Shown here: positions 22,038 through 34,060 of the stretch, one piece after another | Layout of the letters: every line of letters begins with the position of its first letter | How positions within the stretch are numbered: position 1 is the stretch's first letter | From: Erythroxylum novogranatense | Lineage: Eukaryota; Streptophyta; Magnoliopsida; Malpighiales; Erythroxylaceae | Reading direction: 5' to 3' | NCBI GenBank assembly: GCA_029891385.1 | Contig: CM057229.1 | Span: 4,341,001-4,405,000 of the forward strand | Length of the DNA stretch: 64,000 nucleotides | Notes under the pieces: model-generated | Databases searched by the model: none | Told to the model about the DNA's origin: nothing | What the model saw: only the letters and a program-made list of their open reading frames with translations | Position numbers and translations under genes: made by a program

Positions 22038-25000
22038 TGTTGGGACCCGATCTGGGAACCGGATCCCAACCGGAAAAGCAGAACGAATGACGGAATCAAT
22101 GGAAACGGAAGCGAAAGGAGACAGAAATTTCAGATCGAAATTTCGAATCAGAAACACAATGCGGAAGCCAATAGCAAAAATAAACTCAAATCACAGCGTA
22201 ATTAGAAGCAAAGCAAATGCGAATCGAATATAAAATCGAAGCGAAGTAAATCGAAATGAATCGAATCTGAAAGTTTAACCTGACGAAGCGGAATCAAAGC
22301 GAAGCAAAGCGAATGCTAAAACAAACACTTAACTAAACAGATTCGACATCAAACAACAATTTTCAAAAGAAGCGATCGATTGAACATAATCGCGTTGGGA
22401 ATCCTAAGACGTTCCAAAATCCGTTATGAATTTTTTCTTTCTTATTCTCATTTCTTACATCAATCACATCCATATAATTTCCATAGGAAAATTCATTCTT
22501 AAACCCAAAACTCAACAATCATACAAATTCTTATTTATCCATACAAATCTCAAATTCTATTTTTTATCCCAATTTTATCGAAATTTTCAAAGATAACTGG
22601 TGCTTTTTCCTAACCCAAACCTGCAAGGTAAAGAAATACACTTCTAAATGCCAAGCAGATCTCGTAATCATCGGACTCTCCCGTCCGAATCCAAACACCA
22701 AAGAAACGCAAACCTAAATCTAATACTTCCATAATTCTCAATTCAATACCAAACTCGTAATTCAATCAAATTCCCAAATCAATCATACATATATATTCCC
22801 AAATTATCCATAATTTCATATACAAATTTCACAATCATTCACAATTCTCAACTTTATACACAAATACATTTTTCCCAACTTATCTAAAGTTATAAACATA
22901 CTCATACTCAAGATCCAAATTACTCAAAAGCTAACGTATTCAAAAGTCGGCGACGTCTTCACATTCTTTCATCCGATCTCACCCGTCGAAACACGGAGAT
23001 GAGGATGAAAGAGGTGAGCTTCTAAGCTCGTGGATAACACATTTATAAATCGATAAATAAGCGGAAATCATTTTCACAAGCTTTTGCCAAAAGGGCTAAT
23101 TTTTCAAACTTTATAATTTTTCAAACAATTTCCTCAAACACTTTTTCATATTTTCAAACTTTTCATAGTCATCTCACTTTTCTTATTTTTTTCTTCAAAA
23201 TTCTAATTTTCATAAATATGTATGCAACATCTGAAACAAAATTGAAAACACATAGCATATCGAATGGTATGGCTAGGTCCAAAGACGAGCGTCTTTGCAG
23301 TCCGCATAGCGGTCACATGCGGTCAGGAACGAAACGTACTACACTTTTCCATAGCGGTCGATTATAGCCGTGAAGGAGTCCGAATCAGACTCCGTGCACT
23401 AATGGCAGACTGGAGAAGGCTATACACATAGAGACAGCGCTGACTCACAAAGGACCTAACAAACCCACATAACACATATCGAAAACGGAAATTCAAATTG
23501 CCCGAAGGCACTTTCCAAAATTTTACTTTTCTAACATAAATTCATCAACCTAAAACAATCTCACAAATTCTCACATATCACATAATTCAATTAATTCAAT
23601 CAATCAATAATTGCAACAATATGCATAATTATCAATGCGTACAACAATGCATTTTCGAAATTTCTATCAATTTATCAAATCGCTTATAATAATTTTTCAG
23701 AAACCTTGAAATCAAAATTTCAAACTTTTAATCAATTCTTATTTTCAAACATTTACAAACAATAATTTATCAAAATCCAAACTTTTGCTTTCTTTCAATT
23801 TTTTTTTCAAGATTCGTATTAAGCTTACAAATCAAAATATAAATATGCTACCCACCTCGAAATGATGCCAGAAGCTTGTCCCAAGCTTCAATTTGATCCT
23901 TGCTTCTTTCCTTCTTTCAATTAAAAATGACCTAAGCCATAATCACCCAAATTCACATCATAAATTTGTATAATTCTCAAAATTAACTATCGGAAATTCA
24001 TAATTATCATATTTCCAAGCTATTTCAATCTCCAATTTTGAAAATCCCCAATTTTCAAAATTGGCCTAAACCAATACACTCAAATTCAATCTCATAAATA
24101 ACTTAATTTTCAAAATTAATCTCACAATTCATCAATTCACATTAATTCCAAGACATCTAAATCCTCAATTTCAAAAATCCCCAAATTTTACTATTCATCA
24201 TCTTCCTCACTAAGCTTTCTCTCTCTAAAATATTCCATAACCAAAATTAAACATAACCATAGTCTAATCTCTGCAAATAATCATAGAAAACTTCAATTCA
24301 TAACCATATTAAGCTAAATCAACCAATAACTCATCAAAATTCAAACATAAAAATTTTCTCTCTCTTACCTTCTCTCTCAAAGTTTCGGATTTAAGCTCCA
24401 AAGATAAGCTTTCCTTTCCTTCCATAAGTTTCCTCTTGAAACTACTTCAAAACAAGCATGAAATCTCGAAAAAAAATCAAACTCTAAGTTTTCTCCTTCT
24501 CCACCGTCGACCTTCATCTTCTCCATTCTTCTTCTTATTCTTTCTTTTCTTCTTGAATAATCGAGAATCTCCTTCTTAAAAACGACAATTTCATCTTCTT
24601 ATCTGCCATGTCATTTAAAATTGATGAAAAGACTAAAATGCCCTTGACTTTACTTTATGCCATTCTCATATGCGGTTTGATTCGCACTATCAATTTGAAG
24701 AAATTTGTCAAAACTTCCTTCTCGAGAAATGTTCCTCTCACTCATACGAATCCAACGCCACTGACCGCGCTCAATTCCGAGCACTACATCAAAAGTTATG
24801 TCTAAATAAAGTCTGGGAAAATCCATATTCTAACACATTTCTTATGTACGATTATTTCAGTCCCAAAATTCACATTCTTAATCCCAGGATTGAAACTCAA
24901 TGTCTTCATAACAATTGTATCCTTATGTCTCTAGTTAATTCAAAACAAGAATCGTCTCATTTCGATTCCCGGATCAAAGTTATACTCAAATTACTCACGG

Positions 25001-26326
25001 TGTTCCTAATCCAAAATTAAACCCTAATCCGAACTTAAATTCAGAAATTAAAAGTCTTAGGGGCACAATTGACATTTCATGTATTCATATGATTTGTAGC
25101 CCTTGACTTATCTTTATTTCGCCTCAAGAATCGCTTCAATCGGATCTCTACAGATCCCGAATTTCACAAAACCACTGAATCATGCTCGGAAAATTTCCCG
25201 ACTCACTTTGATTAAATTAATCACCATTAATTTAATCTCAAAAGTTCACAAATTTCTTATAAAATGAAATTCATTGTCTTAGGAATCCAACGCAAAAAGA
25301 ATCAACTCAATCGGATGTCGGACGGAAAAGATATAAGCAAAATAGTGAATAAAGGTCGAATTTGTGAAAGGAAACTAACAAAGGAGTCAAAACGGCGCCG
25401 TATTGAAGAAACAAAAACGGCGTCGTTCCAAGCAGAACGCCTGCGTTTAGGCGGCGAAGAAGACGCGGTCGCTGGCGACCGCGTCGCCCTAGCGACGCGA
25501 GCCGAATGCTTGCCATCGCTATGGCGATGCGAGTCGCCGTAGCGACGGCGGCTGGACATTCGCCATCGCTATGGCGATACGCGTCGCCGTAGCGACGGCG
25601 AATGGACGCTCGCCATCGCTATGGCGATACGCGTCGCCCTAGTGACGGGGATAAATCATTTTCCTCCTTTTTTTTTCATCTAAACTTCCAAAATTCATAA
25701 TTCTCAATCCCGAACTCCAATTTTGACAAACTTAGTCTCTATAGAAAGCTTAAGAGAAGCTCTACATCTTTCACGAAGGACATAAAACTCAATTCAACTC
25801 CTACGGGAGTCCATTTTCCGGTCAAAGATACTATCCTCTATACAAACTTGTAAAAATCATAACTTATTATTCCGAGATCGAAAAATTGCATACTTTATAT
25901 CGAAATAAAGATCAAAACAAATCCTTCAATTTTCATGAAGAACATCAAAGCTCAATTAACCTCTAACTAGGTTAATTTCTCAGTCAAAGTTTCAACCATA
26001 ATAAAAGTCAAACCCGATCAAACATAAACTTTGACTGATCATAACTTTCACTCCCGATATCGAAAAATTGCAAACTTTATGGCTACAGAAAGCTCTTAAC
26101 ATAACCTACAAGTTTCCAGAAGACCATTTTATCAAATTTTGCCTAAATCCTAAGTCAACTCTCAAAGTCAAACATTCTCTCTCCAAAAAGTCAAACTTTC
26201 TAAATCCTTCAAATTTTCACACTTTTTCTTTCTAATTCTTGCTATTTAGCTTCATTTCAGTCAACTCATCCACTTGACCATTCATATTACTAAATCAAAT
26301 TGTCACTCAAGGTTCGGGGTCCAACA
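22038..26326 (-). mobile_element. Array LTR 3, 4289 bp
   Basis: Same landmarks as LTRs 1, 2 and 4. It is the shortest copy. Its missing bases are scattered one to a few at a time at the same hotspots that vary in the other copies, such as about 22945-23030 and 23275-23410. Confidence 0.9.
25385..25649. repeat. GC-rich minisatellite in LTR 3
   Basis: Three units start near 25511, 25561 and 25611, an even 50-bp period. An upstream partial unit has GTCGCTGGCGAC-type symmetry near 25469. This is the most regular of the four copies. Confidence 0.85.
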
Positions 26327-26962
26327 TTTCTCCCCCTCTTAAAAGAATTTCGTCCTCGAAATTCACTCTTACTTAAACTCCAAGTAACTCATTCTTGCAT
26401 AAATTTCTTTCTAAACAATGATCATCAAGCACTTTCTTACTAATTTCTTTCCACAACTCATAATCAATTTCTTTTTCATCACTTTTTACTCTTCATACAT
26501 ATTCTCAATCTCTTCAAAATTTTCACTTCCTTAAATCATATATCACTCATATCATATCAAAACACTATATCTATAACTCATTATTTCTTCATATATGGGC
26601 ACAAATTAATGGTCCATTTCTTAAGGAACCCTAATATGGTTTAATCATCATTATGTCATCATTCTTTCATCTATATCAATTCATCACAATTTCTCAAGAA
26701 GTTCTAATCTTAATTTCCTCAACACATTCCGAAAATCAAACATATTCTTAACACTCAAATCAAACCAATCATTTGAATTCGTCAAATAGTCATGCACATC
26801 AATTTCAAATTCCTAAAGGCCATCATATTTCTTTCATCAAAATCAAATGACCACCTAGCACACTCTCACAAATTCACTTTTATCTTTACAAACTCGTATC
26901 AATTCCTTATTCATACTCATACGCCCAAGTAAGATCATATTACTGGGCTCTGATACCATAAA
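26327..26962 (-). mobile_element. Array internal domain 3, 636 bp, non-coding
   Basis: This copy keeps the clean primer site: the minus strand of 26945-26958 reads TGGTATCAGAGCCC, complementary to the 3' end of plant initiator tRNA-Met (family knowledge). The purine tract is at 26327-26340. No coding content. Confidence 0.88.
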
Positions 26963-29900
26963 TGTTGGGACCCGATCTGGGAACCGGATCCCAACCGGAA
27001 AAGCAGAACGAATGACGGAATCAATGGAAACGGAAGCGAAAGGAGACAGAAATTTCAGATCGAAATTTCGAATCAGAAACACAATGCGGAAGCCAATAGC
27101 AAAAATAAACTCAAATCACAACGTAATTAGAAGCAAAGCAAATGCGAATCGAATATAAAATCGAAACGGAAGTAAATCGAAATGAATCGAATACGAAAGC
27201 GAACTGACCGAAGCGGAATCAAAACAGAAGCAAAGCGAATGCTAAAACAAACACTTAACTAAACAGATTCGACATCCGACAACAATTTTCAAAAGAAACG
27301 ATCGACTGAACATAATCGCGTTGGGAATCCTAAGACGTTCCAAAATCCGTTATGAATTTTTTTTTCTTTCTTATTCTCATTTCTTACATCAATCACATCC
27401 ATATAATTTCCCATAGGAAAATTCATTCTTAAACCCAAAACTCAACAATCATACAAATTCTTATTTATCCATACAAATCTCAAATTCTATTTTTTTATCC
27501 CAATTTTTATCGAAATTTCAAGATAATACGCCTTTTTTCCTAACCCAAACCTGCAAGGTAAAGAAATACACTTCTAAATGCCAAACAGATCTCGAATCAT
27601 CGGACTCTCCGTCAGGAATCCAAACACCAAAGAAAACGCAAACCTAAATCTAATACTTCCATAATTCTCAATTCAATACCAAACTCGTAATTCAATCAAA
27701 TTCCCAAATCAATCATACATATATATTCCCAAATTATCCATAATTTCATATACAAATTTCACAATCATTCACAATTCTCAACTTTATACACAAATACATT
27801 TTTCCCAACTTATCTAAAGTTATAAACATACTCATACTCAAGATCCAAATTACTCAAAAGCTAACGTATTCAAAAGTCGAATCGACGTTTTCACATTCTT
27901 TCATCCGATCTCCCTTCGAAACACGGAGATGAGGATGAAAGGGGGTATTTCTAAGCTCGTGGATAACACATTTATAAATCGATAAATAAGCGGAAATCAT
28001 TTTCACAAGCTTTTTGCCAAAAGGGCTAATTTTTCAAACTTTATAATTTTTCAAACAATTTCCTCAAACACTTTTCATATTTTCAAACTTTTCATAGTCA
28101 TCTCACTTTTTCTTATTTTTTCTTCAAAATTCTCGAATTTTCATAAATATGTATGCAACATCTGAAACAAAATTGAAAACACATAGCATATCGAATGGTA
28201 TGGCTAGGTCCAAATAGAGCGTCTTGCCTCCAAGATAAGCGGTCTGTGCGATCATTGAATGAAACGTACTACACTTTCCAAGATAATGTCCGATTAGTAG
28301 CCGTGAAGGAGTCGAAATCGAGTTCCGTGCCACTAGCGGGCAGCTAGAGAAGGCTATACACATAGAGATAGCGCTGACTCACAAAGGACCTAACAAACCC
28401 ACATAACACATATCGAAAACGGAAATTCAAATTGCCCGAAGGCACTTTCCAAAATTTTACTTTTCTAACATAAATTCATCAACCTAAAACAATCTCACAA
28501 ATTCTCACATATCACATAATTCAATTAATTCAATCAATCAATAATTGCAACAATATGCATAATTATCAATGCGCATACAACAATGCATTTTCGTAAATTT
28601 CTATCAATTTATCAAATCGAAACTTATAATAATTTTTCAGAAAACCTTCGGAAATCAAAATTTCAAACTTTTAATCAATTCTTATTTTCAAACATTTACA
28701 AACAATAATTTATCAAAATCCAAACTTTTGCTTTCTTTCAATTTTTTTTTCAAGATTCGTATTAAGCTTACAAATCAAAATATAAATATGCTACCCACCT
28801 CGAAATGATGCCAGAAGCTTGTCCCAAGCTTCAATTTGATCCTTGCTTCTTTCCTTCTTTCAATTAAAAATGACCTAAGCCATAATCACCCAAATTCACA
28901 TCATAAATTTGCATAATTCTCAAAATTAACTATCGGAAATTCATAATTATCATATTTCCAAGCTATTTCAATCTCCAATTTTGAAAATCCCCAATTTTCA
29001 AAATTGGCCTAAACCAATACACTCAAATTCAATCTCTTAAATAACTTAATTTTCAAAATTAATCTCACAATTCATCAATTCACATTAATTCCAAGACATC
29101 TAAATCCTCAATTTCAAAAATCCCCAAATTTTACTATTCATCATCTTCCTCACTAAGCTTTCTCTCTCTAAAATATTCCATAACCAAAATTAAACATAAC
29201 CATAGTCTAATCTCTGCAAATAATCATAGAAAACTTCAATTCATAACCATATTAAGCTAAATCAACCAATAACTCATCAAAATTCAAACATAAAAATTTT
29301 CTCTCTCTTACCTTCTCTCTCAAAGTTTCGGATTTAAGCTCCAAAGATAAGCTTTCCTTTCCTTCCATAAGTTTCCTCTTGAAACTACTTCAAAACAAGC
29401 ATGAAATCTCGAAAAAAATCAAACTCTAAGTTTTCTCCTTCTCCACCGTCGACCTTCATCTTCTCCATTCTTCTTCTTATTCTTTCTTTTCTTCTTGAAT
29501 AATCGAGAATCTCCTTCTTAAAAGCGACAATTTCATCTTCTTATCTGCCATGTCATTTAAAATTGATGAAAAGACTAAATGCCCTTGACTTTACTTTATG
29601 CCATTCTCATATGCGGTTTGATTCGCACTATCAATTTGAAGAAATTTGTCAAAACTTCCTTCTAGAAATGTTCCTCTCACTCATACTGAATCCAACGCCA
29701 CTGACCGCGCTCAATTCCGAGCACTACATCAAAAGTTATGTCTGTAAAATTGATGCGGGAAAATCCATATTCTAACACATTTCTTATGTACGATTATTTC
29801 AGTCCCAAAATTCACATTCTTAATCCCAGGATTGAAACTCAATGTCTTCATAACAATTGTATCCTTATGTCTCTAGTTTAATTCAAAACAAGAATCGTCT

Positions 29901-31270
29901 CATTTCGATTCCCGGATCAAAAGTTATACTCAAATTACTCACGGTGTTCCCAATCCAAAATTAAACCCTAATCCGAACTTAAATTCAGAAATTAAAAGTC
30001 TTAGGGGCACAATTGACATTTCATGTCTTCATATGATTTGTAGCCCTTGACTTATCTTTATTCGCCTCAAGAATCGCTTCAATCGGATCTCTACAAATCC
30101 CGAATTTCACAAAACACTGAATCATGCTCGGAAAATTTCCCGACTCACTTTGATTAAATTAATCACCATTAATTTAATCTCAAAAGTTCACAAATTTCTT
30201 ATAAAATGAAATTCATTGTCTTAGGAATCCAACGCAAAAAGAATCAACTCAATCGGATGTCGGACGGAAAAGATATAAGCAAAATAGTGAACAAAGGTCG
30301 AATTTGTGAAAGGAAACTAACAAAGGAGTCAAAACGGCGCCGTATTGAAGAAACAAAAACGGCGTCGTTCCAAGCAGAAACGCCCGCGTTTGGGTGAGGC
30401 GAAGACGCGGTCACCCTGGCGACCGCGTCGCCCTAGCGACGCGAGCCGAATGCTCGCCATCGCTATGGCGATCTGCAGCGTCGTAATGATGACGGCGGTG
30501 GACATTCGCCATCGCTATGGCGTCTGGCGTCGCCGTAGCGACGGCGATCGACGCCGCCATCGCTATGGCGTCTGCGTCGCCTAGTGACGGGGATAAATCA
30601 TTTTCCTCCTTTTTTTTTTTTCATCTAAACTTCCAAAATTCATAATTCTCAATCCCGAACTCCAATTTTGACAAACTTAGTCTCTATAGAAAGTTTAAGA
30701 GAAGCTCTACATCTTTCACGAAGGACATAAAACTCAATTCAACTCCTACGGGAGTCCATTTTCCGGTCAAAGATACTATCCTCTATACAAACTTGTAAAA
30801 ATCATAACTTATTATTCCGAGATCCAAAAATTGCATACTTTATATCGAAATAAAGATCAAAACAAATCCTTCAATTTTCATGAAGAACATAAAAGCTCAA
30901 TTAACCTCTAACTAGGTTAATTTCTCAGTCAAAGTTTCAACCATAATAAAAGTCAAACCGATCAAACATAAACTTTTGGTGATCATAACTTTCACTCCCG
31001 ATATCGAAAAATTGCAAACTTTATGGCTACAGAAAGCTCTTAACATAACCTACAAGTTTCCAGAAGACCATTTTATCAAATTTTGCCTAAATCCTAAGTC
31101 AACTCTCAAAGTCAAACATTCTCTCTCCAAAAAGTCAAACATTCTAAATCCTTCAAATTTTTACACTTTTTCTTTCTAATTCTTGCTATTTAGCTTCATT
31201 TCAGTCAACTCATCCACTTGACCATTCATATTACTAAATCAAATTGTCACTCAAGGTTCGGGGTCCAACA
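26963..31270 (-). mobile_element. Array LTR 4, 4308 bp
   Basis: It ends GGGGTCCAACA at 31270 and is followed directly by the TCTAA duplication and copia leader sequence instead of the pyrimidine run that follows the other three LTRs. That makes it the outer terminus of the array. Hotspot differences are seen at 28215-28345. Confidence 0.9.
30330..30592. repeat. GC-rich minisatellite in LTR 4
   Basis: Units start near 30458, 30509 and 30559. This copy is the most divergent: GCGAT steps read GCGTCTG or GCGATCTGCAG in places, which breaks some of the inverted repeats. Confidence 0.8.
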
Positions 31271-31577
31271 TCTAAGGTGGCTTGTTGGGTAAACCCAAGG
31301 TCATTTTAGTAATGTCGGATATCTATGATGCAATTGGTATGACCGATACCTACCGATTGACCTAAGGTGGCTTGTTGGGTAAACCCAAGGTTATCCTTAG
31401 CAATGTCGGATATCGACCCACTAGGACATTTTATCATAATGTTTCTTGGATTCGTAATGAGGGTTATGGATTCTTTGAAACTAGTGGGAGCCATATGCAT
31501 GTCATGCAAGTCCTTATGATCATGCATGTAATTCTATTCTTTCATTCTTTCTCTCTTTCCCTAAAGGTTGATTGAAG
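31271..31577 (+). mobile_element. Ty1/copia leader, right part, with a 90-bp duplication
   Basis: Copia leader resumes after the array. A block containing GGTGGCTTGTTGGGTAAACC occurs at 31277 and again at 31367, a 90-bp period. Each copy contains the palindrome TTGGGTAAACCCAA (31285-31298 and 31375-31388). The stem GGTAT/ATACC precedes it, both here at about 31336-31350 and left of the array at about 12137-12151. The leader runs to the gag start at 31578. Confidence 0.75.
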
Positions 31578-32517
31578 ATGACTTCAAGTGTGAACTTACG
31601 CTCACTTATGGACTCAAACAAATTAACTGGACCAAATTTTCTCGATTGGCTGAGAAATCTGAGAATTGTTCTCAGGTCTAAGGAACTGGGATATATCCTA
31701 GATGTTCCACTTCCTGATCCACCTGCTGCTGATGCTTATGATGAGGATCAGAAAGCATATCGAAAGCATCTTAAAGACAGTGACATGGCTACCCGCATTA
31801 TGCTTGCCTCGATGTCACCAGAGCTGCAGAAGCAGCATGAGTCTATGGATGCTCATACCATAGTGTTTCATCTTGGGGAGCTATTTGATGAGCAAGCTCG
31901 GTCTGAAAGGTTCGAGACCTCGAGACTACTCTTCACTACTAAGATGACTCCAGGTTCATCTGCAGTGCAGTATGCACTAAAGATGAATGGGTATATTGAG
32001 AGGTTGGCTGTCTTAGGTTTTGTTTTGGATTATGAATTAAGTATTGACTTAATTCTAGTTGGATTGTCTGATAGTTATTCACAGTTTGTGTTAAACTATC
32101 GGATGAACCAAATATCTACGACAATCCCTGAGTTGATCAATCTGCTCAAGACAGCAGAGCAAGCTATCAAGAAGGATAGCAAGCAAGTGCTGATGGTGGA
32201 CTCTTCTTCTGGTTCAAAGAAAAAGAAACAGAAGAAGAAAAGGTCTAAGAAACCAAAAGGAAGTATAGCCAAGAAGAAAACCAAAGAGACTGCACCAAAA
32301 GGAACTTGCTTCCATTGTGGCAAGACTGGTCACTGGAAGCGAAACTGTAAAGTCTATATGGATGAACTGAAGCAGAAGAAGGCATCAGATGCCTCGACTT
32401 CTTCAAGTATGTTTATCATTAAGGTTAATACTGTTTCTGATCATAACATATGGGTATTAGATACCGATTGTGGCTCACACATATGCAATGATATCACGGG
32501 GCCTCGGGGACGATGAG
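31578..32517 (+). CDS. Ty1/copia gag and start of protease (decayed element)
   Basis: This is the capsid/nucleocapsid part of a copia polyprotein, which packages element RNA in virus-like particles. I chose ATG 31578, beginning MTSSVNLRSL, over the in-frame TTG two codons earlier. The N-terminal capsid region resembles plant copia gag. A lysine-rich stretch (about residues 215-240) precedes a CCHC zinc knuckle at about residues 244-257 (CFHCGKTGHWKRNC). Protease begins with WVLDTDCGSH near residue 293. Copia proteases normally have DTG or DSG, so glycine to aspartate (GGT to GAT at 32466-32468) should kill the active site. The frame ends at 32515-32517 shortly after, where homologues continue into integrase. 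Confidence 0.88.
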
Positions 32518-33660
32518 CGTACTCATGAAGGAGAGGTGGACTGCGTGTGGGAAATGGAGCAAGAGTTCTTTGCATTAGCCGTAGGTACTTACTTTTGTCA
32601 CTCCATACATGGGCTTGTAATTAAATTGGATGATTGTTATTTTGTACTGTATTAACAAAGAACATATTATCTGCTCTTGTTTAAATAGAAATGGTTTTCA
32701 TTTGACTTTTAGTAACAATGGTTGTTCTATTAGTTTGAATGGAATGCTTTATGGTACTGGTACATTATGCAATGGAATTTACATATTAGATATGTCACAT
32801 CCAATTATGAATGTCAATGACACGAAAAGACATAAACGAGATAATTTAAAATCAACTTACTTATGACATTGTCGCCTTGGCCATATAAATGAGAGACGCA
32901 TAGCTAAGCTCCATAAGAGTGGAAGTTTAGGGTCTTTTGATTATGAATCATATGACACGTGCGAATCTTGTTTATTAGGCAAGATGAATAAATTACCCTT
33001 TAAGGGAAAGGGTGAACGAGCGACTGGAGTATTAGACCTAATACATTCAGATGTATGTGGTCCGATGTCCATCCATGCTAGAAGTGGTTGTCTTTACTTT
33101 ATTACCTTTATCGATGATTATTCTCGATATGGGTACCAGATTCGATGAGATACAAATCAAGCATTTGAAAAGTTCAAACAATTGAAATGAAGTAGAAAAC
33201 CAACTTGGGAAAAGTATCAAGACATTACGATCGATCGTGGTGGCTAATACTTAGACCAAGAGTTTTGGATTATCTCGAGATAATGGATTTTATCTCAATG
33301 GACTCCTCCTTACACACCACAAAGATAATGGTGTGGCAGAAAGGAGAAATCGAACCTTGTTAGACATGGTACGATCAATGATGGGCTTTGCAAAGTTACC
33401 AAAATCCTTTTGGGGGTATGCAATCGAGACAGCTGTTTACTTGCTAAACATAGTTCCATCAAAGACAGTTGATGTTACTCCATATGAGATGTGGACTAAC
33501 AAAAGACCCTATCTTACTCATTTGAAAGTTTGGGGTTGTCCTGCTTATTTGAAGCGGACACAGTCAGATAAACTTGATGCAAAATCTGACAAGTGTTTGT
33601 TCATAGGATATCCTAAAGAAACAATGGGATATCAATTCTACCTTGTTGAGGAATAAAAGG
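32518..33660 (+). pseudogene. Ty1/copia protease end and integrase, broken
   Basis: Integrase inserts the cDNA into the genome. The HHCC zinc-binding part is readable from 32867: HCRLGH followed by CESC. The first catalytic region follows (IHSDVCGP, then FIDDYSRYG) before a stop at 33146. The tryptophan expected before HCRLGH is a TGA at 32864-32866, a TGG-to-TGA change. The region with the next catalytic aspartate and glutamate (about 33200-33330) is frameshifted and contains a TAA. The C-terminal part (NRTLLDMVRSMMGFAKLPKS, then TPYEMW and WGCPAYLKR) is open at 33333-33656. Order and motifs are typical of plant copia elements. Non-functional. Confidence 0.85.
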
Positions 33661-34060
33661 TGTTTGTTTCGAAGCATGCTGTCTTTTTAGAGAAAGAGTT
33701 TCTTTTACAAGAAGACAGTGGGAGCAAAATTGGGCTTGAAGAAGTTCGGGATGCTCGATGCACGCAGATCAATTGCTCGACCTCAAGCTCGTGACTCATA
33801 CGGATGAAGTAACAGTTCAACCTTCTACAACACACGAAATTGTGAGGTCACGAGGATACGCCTGTTCGAGAGATATGGATTTCTCATGAATGAACAAATG
33901 ACGATTGCTCATAGAAGATGATGAGCCTACTACCTATGAAGAGGTTACGAGCAGTTCAGAGTCTCGAGAAATGGCTTCAAGCCATGAAGTCGTAAATGGA
34001 TTCCATGTATGAAAACCAAGTATGGACTTTGGTCGAGGCACCAAGGAATCAAACCCATAG
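33661..34060 (+). pseudogene. Ty1/copia linker between integrase and reverse transcriptase, decayed
   Basis: Homologous copia polyproteins have a variable acidic linker here. Fragments such as KVFVSKHAVFLEKEF follow a stop at 33653-33655, and several frame changes and stops come after that. No separate gene is visible. Confidence 0.55.

Larger units (their letters stand above)
12167..31270 (-). mobile_element. Four-LTR tandem array of a non-autonomous gypsy-type element
   Basis: The order is LTR (12167-16476), internal (16477-17109), LTR (17110-21407), internal (21408-22037), LTR (22038-26326), internal (26327-26962), LTR (26963-31270), all in the same direction. Each LTR starts TGTTGGGACC and ends GGGGTCCAACA. 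The whole array is bounded by one perfect target duplication, TCTAA, at 12162-12166 and 31271-31275. Primer site and purine tract positions show it reads on the minus strand. A single duplication means either one integration followed by unequal LTR-LTR exchange, or integration of a tandem cDNA. The host sequence is the copia leader. Confidence 0.92.

Noticed and set aside
26945..26958. tRNA gene suggested by TGGTATCAGAGCCC
   Set aside because: Only the stretch complementary to a tRNA 3' end is present. It is a primer-binding site, with no tRNA cloverleaf around it. The same holds at 51147 and 60029.
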